Source: an uncultured Alphaproteobacteria bacterium
GTDB taxonomy: Bacteria > Pseudomonadota > Alphaproteobacteria > Rickettsiales > UBA1997
Assembly (NCBI GenBank): GCA_903879805.1
Contig: CAIRMX010000139.1
Span: 1 to 41,970, forward strand
Direction of reading: 5' to 3'
Length of the DNA: 41,970 bases
Part shown: positions 30,689-40,203 of the stretch, one piece after another
Layout of the letters: the number at the start of each line of letters is the position of its first letter
Position numbering within the stretch: position 1 is the first letter of the stretch
The notes under the pieces: generated by a model
The model's input: only the letters and a program-made list of their open reading frames with translations
Told to the model about the DNA's origin: nothing
Databases searched by the model: none
Program-made: the position numbers and the translations under genes

Positions 30689-31249
30689 TTAAACCCTTTT
30701 CGAAACAGCAATCGCAAACTTAGTAGCACCTTTAATAAAAGCCGAAAGCGGCATGAAGCAACTCAGCTCCGCCGCTTTATTTTCGTAAGCGATGTCACGA
30801 TGTTCTAATTCTTCAGCACGGAATTTTTCGATTTTTTCTTTCAATTCACCAACTGCCTTTCTCTGATTTTCATCAAGAAACTCCTCTTCCTTACTAAGCG
30901 CTGCAACTTGCTCTTGGTAATGTTCATCAATCACTTCTTCAACTGCTGTGGTACAAGTCATCGCCGCTTTTTTGCTGGCGAGTGCCGTAAAAAAACCCAA
31001 GGCAAAACCACCAATTTTCCAAATTGGCTGCATCACTGTTGGGCGAATTTTTTGTCTTTTAATTTCAGAATTGAAGTAATCGAAATGCACATCTTCTTGC
31101 TCTTTCATGTGCTTCACTAATTGAAGCGTCTCATCATCTTTTTTTAATTTTAATGCCGCCATCTGACCATCATAAATCACCTTCGCACCCATCTCACCCG
31201 CGTGGTCAACGCGGATGATTTCTTCGAGTTTTTTAGAAAAACTAGTCAT
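30689..31249 (-). CDS. coq7: 2-polyprenyl-3-methyl-6-methoxy-1,4-benzoquinone monooxygenase-type diiron protein (COQ7)
   Basis: IIRVDHAGEMGAKVIYDGQ; MKEQEDVHFDYF; AVEEVIDEHYQEQ; EELEHRDIA. Confidence 0.93.
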   Translation of the reverse strand: MTSFSKKLEEIIRVDHAGEMGAKVIYDGQMAALKLKKDDETLQLVKHMKEQEDVHFDYFNSEIKRQKIRPTVMQPIWKIGGFALGFFTALASKKAAMTCTTAVEEVIDEHYQEQVAALSKEEEFLDENQRKAVGELKEKIEKFRAEELEHRDIAYENKAAELSCFMPLSAFIKGATKFAIAVSKRV

Positions 31250-31583
31250 CAACTTGGATGTTTTCATCAACAAATGTATTGTCTTTCAACACCAAACTTG
31301 ACTCAGATTCTTCGTTAACTGCTTCAGTCACTTCTTCATTTGAAGAGACGATTTCAACGCCACCGCGATTTTTAATTGAGCGCACGATATTGCGTCTAAC
31401 ACCTTCAACATCCACCAATCCTTCGGCGATTTCACGAAGCGAAATAACTGCTGGCTTCTCTTTATTATCAAGGGTTGTCGATGATCCAGACAAAATGCTT
31501 TTAGCGCGATTGCTTGCGATTAAACAAAGCTCAAAGCGGTTTGGTACGACTATTACACAGTCTTCAACGGTAATTCTTGCCAT
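31242..31583 (-). CDS. rpoZ: DNA-directed RNA polymerase subunit omega
   Basis: MARITVEDCVIVVPNRFELCLIASNRAKSI...KPAVISLREIAEGLV. Confidence 0.93.
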   Translation of the reverse strand: MARITVEDCVIVVPNRFELCLIASNRAKSILSGSSTTLDNKEKPAVISLREIAEGLVDVEGVRRNIVRSIKNRGGVEIVSSNEEVTEAVNEESESSLVLKDNTFVDENIQVDD

Positions 31584-31673
31584 TGTGAAATTGAAATTTA
31601 GTTTTGCTTGGGGGAAGTAATAAGAAGGCCGCGCAACCTAGGTGCCGCATTTCAGCAAATCAACAAAAAATTC

Positions 31674-32510
31674 ATGCCAATTACAATTCACACTGCAGCA
31701 GATTTCGAAAAAATGCGTGCTGCCGGAAAATTAGCCGCCGAAATTTTAGACTTTATCGCGCCTTACGTGCAGCCAGACGTTACCACAAATGAGCTTAACA
31801 ATTTGTGCCACGATAAAATTGTCGCTGCAGGTGCCATCCCCGCCCCGCTTAATTACAAAGGCTTTCCTAAATCAATTTGCACTTCGCTAAACCACGTAGT
31901 TTGCCACGGAATTCCTAGCGACGAAATTCTTAAAAAAGGCGACATTGTAAATATTGACGTCACGGTAATTTTAGACGGCTGGCACGGCGATTCTAGCCGC
32001 ATGTATTTTGCGGGCGAGCCTTCGATCAAAGCCAAAAGACTTTGCCAAGTCACTTACGATTCAATGATGTTGGGAATTGAGCAGGTAAAGCCTGGTGTAC
32101 TTCTTTCAAATGTCGGAACTGCCATTCAAAACCACGCCGAAAAACACGGCTTTTCTGTAGTGCGCGATTTCTGCGGCCACGGCATTGGCAGAATTTTTCA
32201 CACTGAACCAAGTGTGTTACACTATTTTGAGAAAGGCCGCGAAGTAATTTTGGAAGAAGGAATGTTTTTTACGATCGAGCCAATGATTAACGAGGGCAAT
32301 TACAAAACTAAATTCTACCAAGCCAATAAAGAAGCACCCGATCAAAAGGCCGAAAAATTAAAAGCTGAGTGGGTGGCAACGACAACTGATTTTACCGCCG
32401 GAAAAAAATCTTTATCCGCTCAGTTTGAGCACACAGTTGGCGTGACTCGCGACGGCGTTGAAATTTTCACCGGCTCTCCAAAAGGTTGGGATTTTCCGCC
32501 TTACAAATAA
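31674..32510 (+). CDS. map: Type I methionine aminopeptidase
   Basis: LNYKGFPKSICTSLNHVVCHGIPSD; NIDVTVILDGWHGDSSRMY; FCGHGIGRIFHTEPSV; FTIEPMIN. Start at 31674 (MPITIHTAADFEKM). Confidence 0.95.
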   Translation: MPITIHTAADFEKMRAAGKLAAEILDFIAPYVQPDVTTNELNNLCHDKIVAAGAIPAPLNYKGFPKSICTSLNHVVCHGIPSDEILKKGDIVNIDVTVILDGWHGDSSRMYFAGEPSIKAKRLCQVTYDSMMLGIEQVKPGVLLSNVGTAIQNHAEKHGFSVVRDFCGHGIGRIFHTEPSVLHYFEKGREVILEEGMFFTIEPMINEGNYKTKFYQANKEAPDQKAEKLKAEWVATTTDFTAGKKSLSAQFEHTVGVTRDGVEIFTGSPKGWDFPPYK

Positions 32511-32511
32511 A

Positions 32512-33702
32512 TTATTTCTTCTCAACACTTGGTAAAAACCAAGTCAGCAAGCCAATCGCTGGCAAGAATGAGCAGATGTGGTAAACAAAAGTGATGCTGG
32601 TTAAGTCGGCAACTTTGCCAAGAAGCGCAGCGCCGACTGCAGCGACACCGAAAGCGAATCCGAAAAATAATCCCGAGATCATTCCAACTCTTCCCGGAAT
32701 TAGCTCTTGGGCGTAAACCAAAATTGCTGAAAAGGCTGAAGAAATAATCACGCCGATAATCACACTTAAAATTTCTGTCCAAAAAAGATTAGCGTAAGGC
32801 AGCATTAGCGTGAAAGGCAGCGCGCCTAAAATTGAAATCCAGATTACGGTTCTGCGGCCAAAGCGATCGCCGACAATGCCGCCAACCAAAGTGCCAAACG
32901 CCACCGAGGCTAAAAAAAGAAAAAGATGTAATTGGGCGCTGCGCACTGAAATGCCGAAAACATCAATCAAATAGAAGGTGTAGTAACTGTTGATACTGGC
33001 GGTGTAGAAAAATTTTGAAAAAATTAGCAGCGCTAAAACTGCGATTGAAATGACTATTTTTCTTTTTGAAACCGGCGAAATTCTGTTGGGCGCAACTCGC
33101 GCTAAAGTGTTGAGATGCGCAGCTTTGTACCATCTACCAACATTAAAGAGCACGACCATTCCAATCAAAGTTAAAACTGAAAACCACGACAGACTCATTT
33201 GCCCGCGTGGCAAAATAATGAAAGCGGCAAGTAAAGGTCCGGCCGCCGAGCCAATATTTCCGCCAACTTGAAAGACTGATTGGGCGAAGCCGTATTTTCC
33301 TTTTGAGGCGAAACGGGCAATTCGCGACGCTTCGGGATGAAAAATTGACGAGCCGGTGCCAACAATCATGGCGCCGAAAAGGATCGAGTAGAAGCTGTTT
33401 GCAAAAGCTAAAATTAATAATCCGCACAAGGTGAATCCCATGCCCAGCCCCAGAGAATAAGGCTGCGGTTTTTTGTCGCTGTAGTAGCCAACCAAAGGCT
33501 GAAGAAGTGAAGCGGTGAATTGAAAAGCCAGGGTGATTAGGCCGATTTGGGCAAAAGTTAGGTGGTAAGTTTCTTTTAAAATTGGGTAGATCGCAGGAAG
33601 CAGCGACTGAATGGTGTCGTTAAGAAAATGGCAAAAACTGATTGCGACCAAAACCGTGAAAGCGGGGTTTTTTTGGAAAATTTTTTTTGTTTTGGAGATC
33701 AT
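32512..33702 (-). CDS. MFS transporter, fosmidomycin-resistance (Fsr) type
   Basis: 12-TM MFS; ISFCHFLNDTIQSLLPAIYPILKETYHLTFAQIGLITLAFQFTASLLQPLVGYYSDKKPQPY; GSSIFHPEASRIAR. Confidence 0.85.
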   Translation of the reverse strand: MISKTKKIFQKNPAFTVLVAISFCHFLNDTIQSLLPAIYPILKETYHLTFAQIGLITLAFQFTASLLQPLVGYYSDKKPQPYSLGLGMGFTLCGLLILAFANSFYSILFGAMIVGTGSSIFHPEASRIARFASKGKYGFAQSVFQVGGNIGSAAGPLLAAFIILPRGQMSLSWFSVLTLIGMVVLFNVGRWYKAAHLNTLARVAPNRISPVSKRKIVISIAVLALLIFSKFFYTASINSYYTFYLIDVFGISVRSAQLHLFLFLASVAFGTLVGGIVGDRFGRRTVIWISILGALPFTLMLPYANLFWTEILSVIIGVIISSAFSAILVYAQELIPGRVGMISGLFFGFAFGVAAVGAALLGKVADLTSITFVYHICSFLPAIGLLTWFLPSVEKK

Positions 33703-33753
33703 AAATTTTAGTAAAATGAAAAATTGGACCCTTGATTTTGCTAGTCAAAAGCC

Positions 33754-33777
33754 ACTTTTGCACAGCTGTGCAAAAGT
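33754..33777. promoter_or_regulatory. 24-bp perfect palindrome ACTTTTGCACAGCTGTGCAAAAGT; operator or intergenic hairpin
   Basis: Exact self-complementarity, in the fsr upstream region and abutting the NUDIX stop. Confidence 0.5.
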
Positions 33778-33778
33778 T

Positions 33779-34243
33779 TTACCACTTATCACTCTTCGCC
33801 ATCTTCCCCAAATACTCTTCAATTCTTCTCTTGGTACCGGGTGAAATATCTTGCGGCAATTCGTCAAAAGAAAACCAATTGGCCTGCGCAATTTCTTGCT
33901 CGTCAATTTTATATTTATCTTCAGAAAGATGCGTCACGTAAAGTGCCACGTAGTCGTCGTGATGTTCTTGCTCGCTGTGGTAAAAGCCAAAAAGCTCAAA
34001 ATTTTCGCAGCTAATATTCACTTCTTCTTCCAACTCGCGCCTCACAGCTTGAATCCCTGTTTCCTTGGCATCAACGCCGCCACCAGGCATGTACCAAAGC
34101 GGGCGGTAGCTGTGTTTTACCAATAAAGTTTTTTCACCTTTAATAATTAAGGCACGCACCCCAACGGTTTTGCCTTTGATGATGCGGTAAACCAAATTTT
34201 TAACCCGTGACGCAAGCAGTCGTTTCATAACCTTAGCAAACAA
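33779..34243 (-). CDS. NUDIX hydrolase
   Basis: Nudix box [24 protein letters not shown]. Confidence 0.92.
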   Translation of the reverse strand: MFAKVMKRLLASRVKNLVYRIIKGKTVGVRALIIKGEKTLLVKHSYRPLWYMPGGGVDAKETGIQAVRRELEEEVNISCENFELFGFYHSEQEHHDDYVALYVTHLSEDKYKIDEQEIAQANWFSFDELPQDISPGTKRRIEEYLGKMAKSDKW

Positions 34244-36737
34244 TATTAACCAATTTGTTAGGCACGATGATGATTTTTTTGATCTCTTTTCCTTCGGTAA
34301 ATTTCACCACATTTTCATTAGCGAAAGCCAGTTTTTGCATTTCTTCTTTTGCGGTTCCAACTGGCATTTGAATTACTGCGCGTAGTTTTCCTGCAACTTG
34401 CACGGCAACGCCAACTTCATCTTCAGTAATTAGAGCAGCGTCAAATTCTGGGAATTTTTCGGCACTCACCAAAGTTTTATTGCCCAATCTTTGCCACAAT
34501 TCTTCCGCTAAATGCGGCATGATTGGTGAAAATAAAATCACCAAATTATTCAGCGCAAAATTCATGATTTTTGCATCTTGCGGCGACTTCACTTCAAATT
34601 TTTCTAGCGCATTTGAAAATTCGCGAATCTTTGCAATCGCGCGGTTGAAGCCGATTTTTTCAAATTCGGAAGTAACCAAAGAAATAGTTTTGTGAGTGAG
34701 CTTGGTGATTGGATGTTGCTTTGAAACTTCACCCTCACCTTTCAGCTCAGAGTTCGAAGCCACAAGCTTCCACAAACGATTCACATATTTCCAACAACCA
34801 TCAATACCACTTTCCGACCAATCTAAATCACGCGACGCCGGAGTGTCTGAAAGCATGAAAAGCCTTGCTGTGTCAGCGCCGTAGCTGCCGACAATGTGTG
34901 ACGGATCGACGGTATTTTTCTTCGACTTACTCATTTTTTCGCTGCGACCAATCACAACTTGATTGGCTGGTTTTTCGGATGCCTCACTTGGGTAAAGCCA
35001 TTTTCCGCTTTCTTTATCTTTGTAAGTTGCGTGACAAACCATGCCTTGCGTAAGCAGATTGGCAAAGGGTTCAGAGACATCGAGGTAGCCACATTTTTTC
35101 AAAGCTTTGGTGAAAAAGCGCGCGTAAAGCAAATGCAAAACTGCGTGTTCAACGCCGCCAATATATTGGTCCACTTGCATGAATTTATTGGCTGCTTCTT
35201 TTTCGAAAGCCTTATCTTGAGGCTGAGAAATATAGCGCAGGAAATACCAAGAGCTTTCAAAAAAAGTGTCGAATGTGTCGGTTTCACGAATCGCTTTTTG
35301 GCCTTTGTAAGTTGTGTATTTCCAAGTTGGATGCTGCGCTAGCGGGTTTCCAAGGCCGTTGAATTTAACATCTTCGGGTAACGTCACCGGCAAATCTTCT
35401 TCGGGAACAGGCACGACAGTTCCATCTTCCAAATAAAGAATTGGAATTGGGCAACCCCAATAACGTTGGCGCGAAACGCCCCAATCGCGCAGGCGGAAAT
35501 TGATTTTTTTGGTGGCTTCACCTTTTGCTGCCAAGATTTCGAAAACTTTTTCTTTGGCGTCAGCACTGCTTAAGCCGTTTAAAAATTCTGAATTAATAAT
35601 CGCGCCTTCCTCAAGATAAGGCAGCGCCGCGCCGTTGCTTTCAACAACTTGGCAAATTGGCAAATCATATTTTTTAGCAAATTCAAAATCGCGTTCGTCA
35701 TGTGCCGGACAGGCAAATATTGCTCCCGCGCCATATTCCATTAAGACAAAATTGGCGATGTAAATGTCGAGTTTCCAATTTGGATTCAAAGGATGCACAA
35801 CTTGCAAACCAGTCTTAAAGCCTTTCTTTTCTTGCTTCTCGATGGTTTGTTCGTCAACCGCGTTGCGACTGCATTCTTCGATGAAAGTTTTGGCTTCTGG
35901 GTTATTTTGCGCTAATTCTAGCGCGATTGGATGGTGCGGTGAAATGCCGATGAAAGAGGCGCCAAATAAGGTGTCGGGGCGTGTGGTGTAAACTGAAATT
36001 TTTTGCTCCAAATTAGCAGCAAGTTTGAAATCAATAATTTGGCCTTCGCTTTTGCCAATCCACTTTTCTTGCATGCTCAAAACACGCTCGTCCCAGCCTT
36101 TGAGGTTTTTTAACTCAGAAAGCAATTCTTCTGAAAAATCAGAAACTTTTAAAAACCATTGTTTCAATTTTTTCTTTTCGATCAAAGCGCCACTTCTCCA
36201 GCCGCGACCGTCAATTACTTGCTCGTTGGCTAAAACGGTTTTGTCGATTGGATCCCAATTGACGAAAGATTCTTTTTGGTAAGCGAGTCCGGCTTTCAAA
36301 AAATCGAGGAAAATTTTTTGTTCGTGTTTGTAGTAATCAGGCAGGCAAGTTACAACCTCGCGGCTCCAATCCAGCGACAAGCCGATTGATTTTAAATCAG
36401 CACTCATGGTTTTGACATTTTCCAAAGTCCATTTTTGTGGATGAACTTTATGCTCTAGCGCCGCGTTTTCAGCGGGCAAACCGAAGGCGTCAAAGCCCAT
36501 TGGATGCAAAACATTGAAGCCTTGCAATTTTTTAAAACGTGCCACGCAATCTCCAATGGCGTAGTTGCGCAAGTGTCCCATGTGAATTTTTCCTGATGGG
36601 TAAGGAAACATCTCCAGCACGTAATATTTTTCTTTTGAAGAATTTTCGTCAAATTTGAAAATGTTTTTTTCTTCCCAAGCTTGCTGCCATTTTTTTTCAG
36701 CAGTTTTGTGGTTGTAGTTAGCGATCTCGTTTTTCAT
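34233..36737 (-). CDS. leuS: Leucyl-tRNA synthetase
   Basis: [53 protein letters not shown]. Confidence 0.98.
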   Translation of the reverse strand: MKNEIANYNHKTAEKKWQQAWEEKNIFKFDENSSKEKYYVLEMFPYPSGKIHMGHLRNYAIGDCVARFKKLQGFNVLHPMGFDAFGLPAENAALEHKVHPQKWTLENVKTMSADLKSIGLSLDWSREVVTCLPDYYKHEQKIFLDFLKAGLAYQKESFVNWDPIDKTVLANEQVIDGRGWRSGALIEKKKLKQWFLKVSDFSEELLSELKNLKGWDERVLSMQEKWIGKSEGQIIDFKLAANLEQKISVYTTRPDTLFGASFIGISPHHPIALELAQNNPEAKTFIEECSRNAVDEQTIEKQEKKGFKTGLQVVHPLNPNWKLDIYIANFVLMEYGAGAIFACPAHDERDFEFAKKYDLPICQVVESNGAALPYLEEGAIINSEFLNGLSSADAKEKVFEILAAKGEATKKINFRLRDWGVSRQRYWGCPIPILYLEDGTVVPVPEEDLPVTLPEDVKFNGLGNPLAQHPTWKYTTYKGQKAIRETDTFDTFFESSWYFLRYISQPQDKAFEKEAANKFMQVDQYIGGVEHAVLHLLYARFFTKALKKCGYLDVSEPFANLLTQGMVCHATYKDKESGKWLYPSEASEKPANQVVIGRSEKMSKSKKNTVDPSHIVGSYGADTARLFMLSDTPASRDLDWSESGIDGCWKYVNRLWKLVASNSELKGEGEVSKQHPITKLTHKTISLVTSEFEKIGFNRAIAKIREFSNALEKFEVKSPQDAKIMNFALNNLVILFSPIMPHLAEELWQRLGNKTLVSAEKFPEFDAALITEDEVGVAVQVAGKLRAVIQMPVGTAKEEMQKLAFANENVVKFTEGKEIKKIIIVPNKLVNIVC

Positions 36738-36772
36738 AAAAATTATTTTTGCAAAAGAAGGGTTTTTTCAAC

Positions 36773-37729
36773 CTACACGCCACCTGGACGTCTTGGAATT
36801 ATCGGCATCGACATTGATTCCGGACTAGGTGGCTCCATGTTAGCATTCGGAGCCATGTTCGGATTCGGAGTCATGTTAGGATTCGGAGTCATCATCATAC
36901 CCGCCGGCATATCGGATGCAGAAGGATCTGCGTAGTTACTTACCCGCGGCGCATCGCGGCTTTGCAGCGTTGATTGTCGAGCGCGACCGTTGGTGTAAAG
37001 ATTAGTGTTGTAAACGCAAACGATGTCGCTGCCATTTCTTAAAGTGAATTGCGGCGTAACTCTTTCAACAATGATGTAGCTACCGGCCGATCTGAAGTTA
37101 ATCAGAGACTCAAATCCGTTGGCGTCAACCGCAAAAATAGCCGGAATTTCAGCATTCTTTTTGGTGAATTGGAAATAAGTGAACTCGCCATTATCAAAGA
37201 CCTTCATCGGCGCAATTGAAGCTTCGCCAGTATATTGATAGTTGAAATTATAGATCGACAAATCGCGCATATCCGGCTCGTCAGTTGGTGTGGATTTAGC
37301 GAATTCAACGATGTTTTTATCTTTTTCATCCGGGTAAACAAATTTGGCAACGAAGACTAGATCTTTGTCGGTAATGCCTCTCGCCTCTTTGGCCATCAAC
37401 TCAAAATGATAAACATGCTTATTGGTGATCACAGTCATGTTAGTTTCAGAACCATCTTCACCAACCGGCTTTAAGAAAAGGCGATTATCTAAACGCTCAA
37501 AGATCCACAAAGTCGGATCTCCCATTGAGATTGTGCTGATTGTTTCGCCTTCTTGAAACTCAACGAAGCCTTGATAGGTGTAGTGGCCCAAGTAGCGATA
37601 AACGTCGTTTGGATTGTAGATGTAGCTTCTAAATTTTTTTTCAGTTCCTAAATATCGTGGCATCTGCGCCGCCGAGGCAGCAAAAGCAAAAGCGTAAAAC
37701 ACTAAACAAAGTGAGAGAAATTTTTTCAT
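36773..37729 (-). CDS. virB9: Type IV secretion protein VirB9-like
   Basis: VTNKHVYHFEL..., TYFQFTKKNAEIPAIFAVDANGFESLINFRSAGSYIIVERVTPQFTLRNGSDIVCVYN; adjacent virB8. Confidence 0.88.
   Translation of the reverse strand: MKKFLSLCLVFYAFAFAASAAQMPRYLGTEKKFRSYIYNPNDVYRYLGHYTYQGFVEFQEGETISTISMGDPTLWIFERLDNRLFLKPVGEDGSETNMTVITNKHVYHFELMAKEARGITDKDLVFVAKFVYPDEKDKNIVEFAKSTPTDEPDMRDLSIYNFNYQYTGEASIAPMKVFDNGEFTYFQFTKKNAEIPAIFAVDANGFESLINFRSAGSYIIVERVTPQFTLRNGSDIVCVYNTNLYTNGRARQSTLQSRDAPRVSNYADPSASDMPAGMMMTPNPNMTPNPNMAPNANMEPPSPESMSMPIIPRRPGGV
36835..36888. repeat. Three tandem 18-bp units inside virB9 3' end (encode NPNMTP/NPNMAP/NANMEP-type hexapeptides)
   Basis: ccatgttagcattcggag, ccatgttcggattcggag, tcatgttaggattcggag. 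Confidence 0.9.
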
Positions 37730-38556
37730 TTAATCTTGAAGAGTTTATAGCTGTTAACGGTGAATTTTATCGACCCTTTTTGGTCTTGTTTGATGCTTTC
37801 GAAATCAAATTTGACTTTAGCCAAATAGCGCTCTTTCTCTTCCTTCACCCCTTGATCTGAAGCGGTTTTTAGCACAGTAGAAAATCTTACTTCAGCTTCG
37901 CTTGGAATTTGATTCGACAAAAATAATTTAGCCTGATTAGCAAAACCCGCGGCTTCTTTTCTAACAAATTTCACCGACTCAACCTTAGCAAATTTATTAA
38001 CCGGATGACCAAAGTTTTTAATCGGACTATCCGGATTATCAGGACTCATAACCAGTTGGAAATTGCGGTATTCTTCAGCGGAAGATAGGTTTTTGAGGCG
38101 GTTAAATTTTCTGTTAACATCCTCAGCTTCAGCTTTGCTAAAGTCATAAGATTCGCGATCTTTGATATAAACAGAGAGCAAATATTTTATGACAGCTTCA
38201 TCGACGGTTTTAATTTCTTGGTCGTAGCTATCCGCGCCTTTTTTTGGCTTAAGGGTAACAATATTGGGAAAAGAAGCTGACTGATCTCGGGCGGCAACGA
38301 ATACCGGAACTTTTTCGACTAAAGGAAAAGCGCTGTCGATCATTTGATATAAGAAGAACAGCACAACCGAGGCAATAATCGCGCCAAAAATCAACAAAGT
38401 TCTGTCGCAAATTGGCGTAACGTATCGGAAAAAATACCAATTCAAAGCGTCTTTGAAATAGACGCCATCCTCCACTGAGGATTTGATGAATTTCAAATAT
38501 TCTTCCTTTTCTTCTTCGGTTTCGATGATGATTTCTTCGATATCTTGTTTGGCCAT
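37726..38556 (-). CDS. virB8: Type IV secretion protein VirB8-like
   Basis: Short cytoplasmic N-term, WYFFRYVTPICDRTLLIFGAIIASVVLFFLYQMI TM, periplasmic NTF2-like domain; overlaps virB9 start. Confidence 0.85.
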   Translation of the reverse strand: MAKQDIEEIIIETEEEKEEYLKFIKSSVEDGVYFKDALNWYFFRYVTPICDRTLLIFGAIIASVVLFFLYQMIDSAFPLVEKVPVFVAARDQSASFPNIVTLKPKKGADSYDQEIKTVDEAVIKYLLSVYIKDRESYDFSKAEAEDVNRKFNRLKNLSSAEEYRNFQLVMSPDNPDSPIKNFGHPVNKFAKVESVKFVRKEAAGFANQAKLFLSNQIPSEAEVRFSTVLKTASDQGVKEEKERYLAKVKFDFESIKQDQKGSIKFTVNSYKLFKIK

Positions 38557-38567
38557 TAGTCTAAAAA

Positions 38568-39317
38568 TTAATGAGACTTTGAAACTGCGATAATTGGATC
38601 ACTTTGAATTTTTCTCAAAACTCCAACCGTGTCATTAACCGCTAAATCTAAAGCGGCGTAGTCAAACGTACGAAACACTAAAGAAGTGCCGTTATCAGAT
38701 GGATAGCTGCCCATCACAACCTGAGGGTATTTTTTCTGTAATTCAGCGAAAACCTGAGCTATCGCGCCTTCAGGCAAAGAAATTTTGATTTCTTGTGATT
38801 TAATTTTTTGACCGCCCACGATTTCTTGCTTAATGCCAAAAAACATCGCTTTGAAAATTTTTGGAATGCCGGCAAGCACAAAAACATTTTCGATTAAAAA
38901 TCCTGAAGCAGAGAAAATTTCATTTTTGATCAATTTTGCTTTGCTTGGAATGTAAGCCATTTTCATGCGAGCTTCATTCATGTCATCCATGCCGTAATAT
39001 TTAAGCAGAATCTCTGCCGCTTCTTCACTTTTTACCAAAACGTCATCGAAAGCTTTGGCAATTGTTGCCGAGGTGATGTCGTCATGAGTTGGCCCAACTC
39101 CACCGCTAGTAAAGGCGTAATCATATTTTTTGCGCACGGCATTTACCGCATCGATGATTTCTTGCTCTTCATCTGCAACCACCCTGACCTCTTTTAGGTT
39201 AACTCCAATTTCACTTAAAGCGCAGGCGAGAAAATTTAAATTTTCGTCTTGAGTACGACCAGATAAGATTTCATCTCCAATGATAACTAGTGCCGCTGTT
39301 ACGATTTTTTGCTTCAT
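38568..39317 (-). CDS. CinA-N/MoaB-like molybdopterin-binding domain protein
   Basis: TAALVIIGDEILSGRTQDENLNFLACALSEIGVNL...FTSGGVGPTHDDITSATIAKAF. Confidence 0.9.
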   Translation of the reverse strand: MKQKIVTAALVIIGDEILSGRTQDENLNFLACALSEIGVNLKEVRVVADEEQEIIDAVNAVRKKYDYAFTSGGVGPTHDDITSATIAKAFDDVLVKSEEAAEILLKYYGMDDMNEARMKMAYIPSKAKLIKNEIFSASGFLIENVFVLAGIPKIFKAMFFGIKQEIVGGQKIKSQEIKISLPEGAIAQVFAELQKKYPQVVMGSYPSDNGTSLVFRTFDYAALDLAVNDTVGVLRKIQSDPIIAVSKSH

Positions 39318-39348
39318 AAAATATTCAAGTTTTGGAGTTAGTAAAATT

Positions 39349-39425
39349 TGGTGCACCCGGCGGGATTTGAACCCACAACCTTTGCCTTCGGAAAGCAACA
39401 CTCTATCCAGTTGAGCTACGGATGC
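39349..39425 (-). tRNA. tRNA-Arg (anticodon CCG), CCA encoded
   Basis: Minus strand GCATCCGTAGCTCAACTGGATAGAGTGTTGCTTTCCGAAGGCAA...GGTTCAAATCCCGCCGGGTGCACCA; anticodon loop TTCCGAA. Confidence 0.93.
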
Positions 39426-39472
39426 TTTAAATACTCACACAGCCATTAAGGCTGTTTTCTTAACGTTCGATC

Positions 39473-39491
39473 CCAGTTGAGCTACGGATGC
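39473..39491 (-). pseudogene. Partial duplicate of tRNA-Arg 5' end (acceptor and D-arm only)
   Basis: CCAGTTGAGCTACGGATGC identical to 39407-39425. Confidence 0.7.
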
Positions 39492-39515
39492 AGTTTATTA
39501 ACCACTTCAATTTGC

Positions 39516-39615
39516 GACGAGATGGACCCCGTCATTCGACGGGGTGACACCGAATATAAAGTTTGTTCTACGCGCACTCCGTGTCACCCCGTCGAATGAC
39601 GGGGTCCATCTCGTC
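39516..39615. repeat. Perfect inverted repeat, 35-bp arms, dispersed element copy 2
   Basis: GACGAGATGGACCCCGTCATTCGACGGGGTGACAC (39516-39550) and its exact reverse complement (39581-39615); core shared with 6354-6432. Confidence 0.92.
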
Positions 39616-39634
39616 ACAGTTTCACAATTTATTT

Positions 39635-40198
39635 CTAATCCTCAAAAATCTGCTCCACCCCCAAAACCTCAGGGATGTAGTGCTTAAGCATATTTTCAAT
39701 TCCGTTTTTCAAAGTGATTGTTGAGCTTGGGCATCCCGAGCACGAACCTTTTAGCTGTAATCTGACAATTCCGTCTTCAAAACTATCAAAAATAATATCG
39801 CCGCCATCCATTGCTACAGCTGGTCTCACCTTAACTTCGATGAGCTCTTTAATTTGTTTTACGATTTCGCTGTCTTCCTCTGTTGAAGTGGCCTCGGCAA
39901 CTTTTTGTTCAAACATGATCGGCTTTCCCGACACATAAAAATCCATAATTGTCGCAAGAATTTCCGCTTTTAATTGCGGCCATTGCATGGCGCTGCCTTT
40001 GGTTACGGTGATAAAATCACGACCAAAAAAAATCGCTTCAACTCCAGAAATTTCGAGAAGTTGTAAAGCGAGAGGAGATTTTGTTGCGGCTTGTTGTTGG
40101 TTTTTAAATTCGGCAGTGCCGTTTTCCAAAACGATTTGACCGTCTGGAATAAATTTTAAAGTTGCCGGATTTGGCGTTTCTTCGGTTTGGATAAACAT
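39635..40198 (-). CDS. nfuA: NfuA/NifU-like Fe-S scaffold protein
   Basis: MFIQTEETPNPATLKFIPDG N-terminal Nfu domain and LKGSCSGCPSSTITLKNGIENML CxxC. Confidence 0.93.
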   Translation of the reverse strand: MFIQTEETPNPATLKFIPDGQIVLENGTAEFKNQQQAATKSPLALQLLEISGVEAIFFGRDFITVTKGSAMQWPQLKAEILATIMDFYVSGKPIMFEQKVAEATSTEEDSEIVKQIKELIEVKVRPAVAMDGGDIIFDSFEDGIVRLQLKGSCSGCPSSTITLKNGIENMLKHYIPEVLGVEQIFED

Positions 40199-40203
40199 CG
40201 AAA

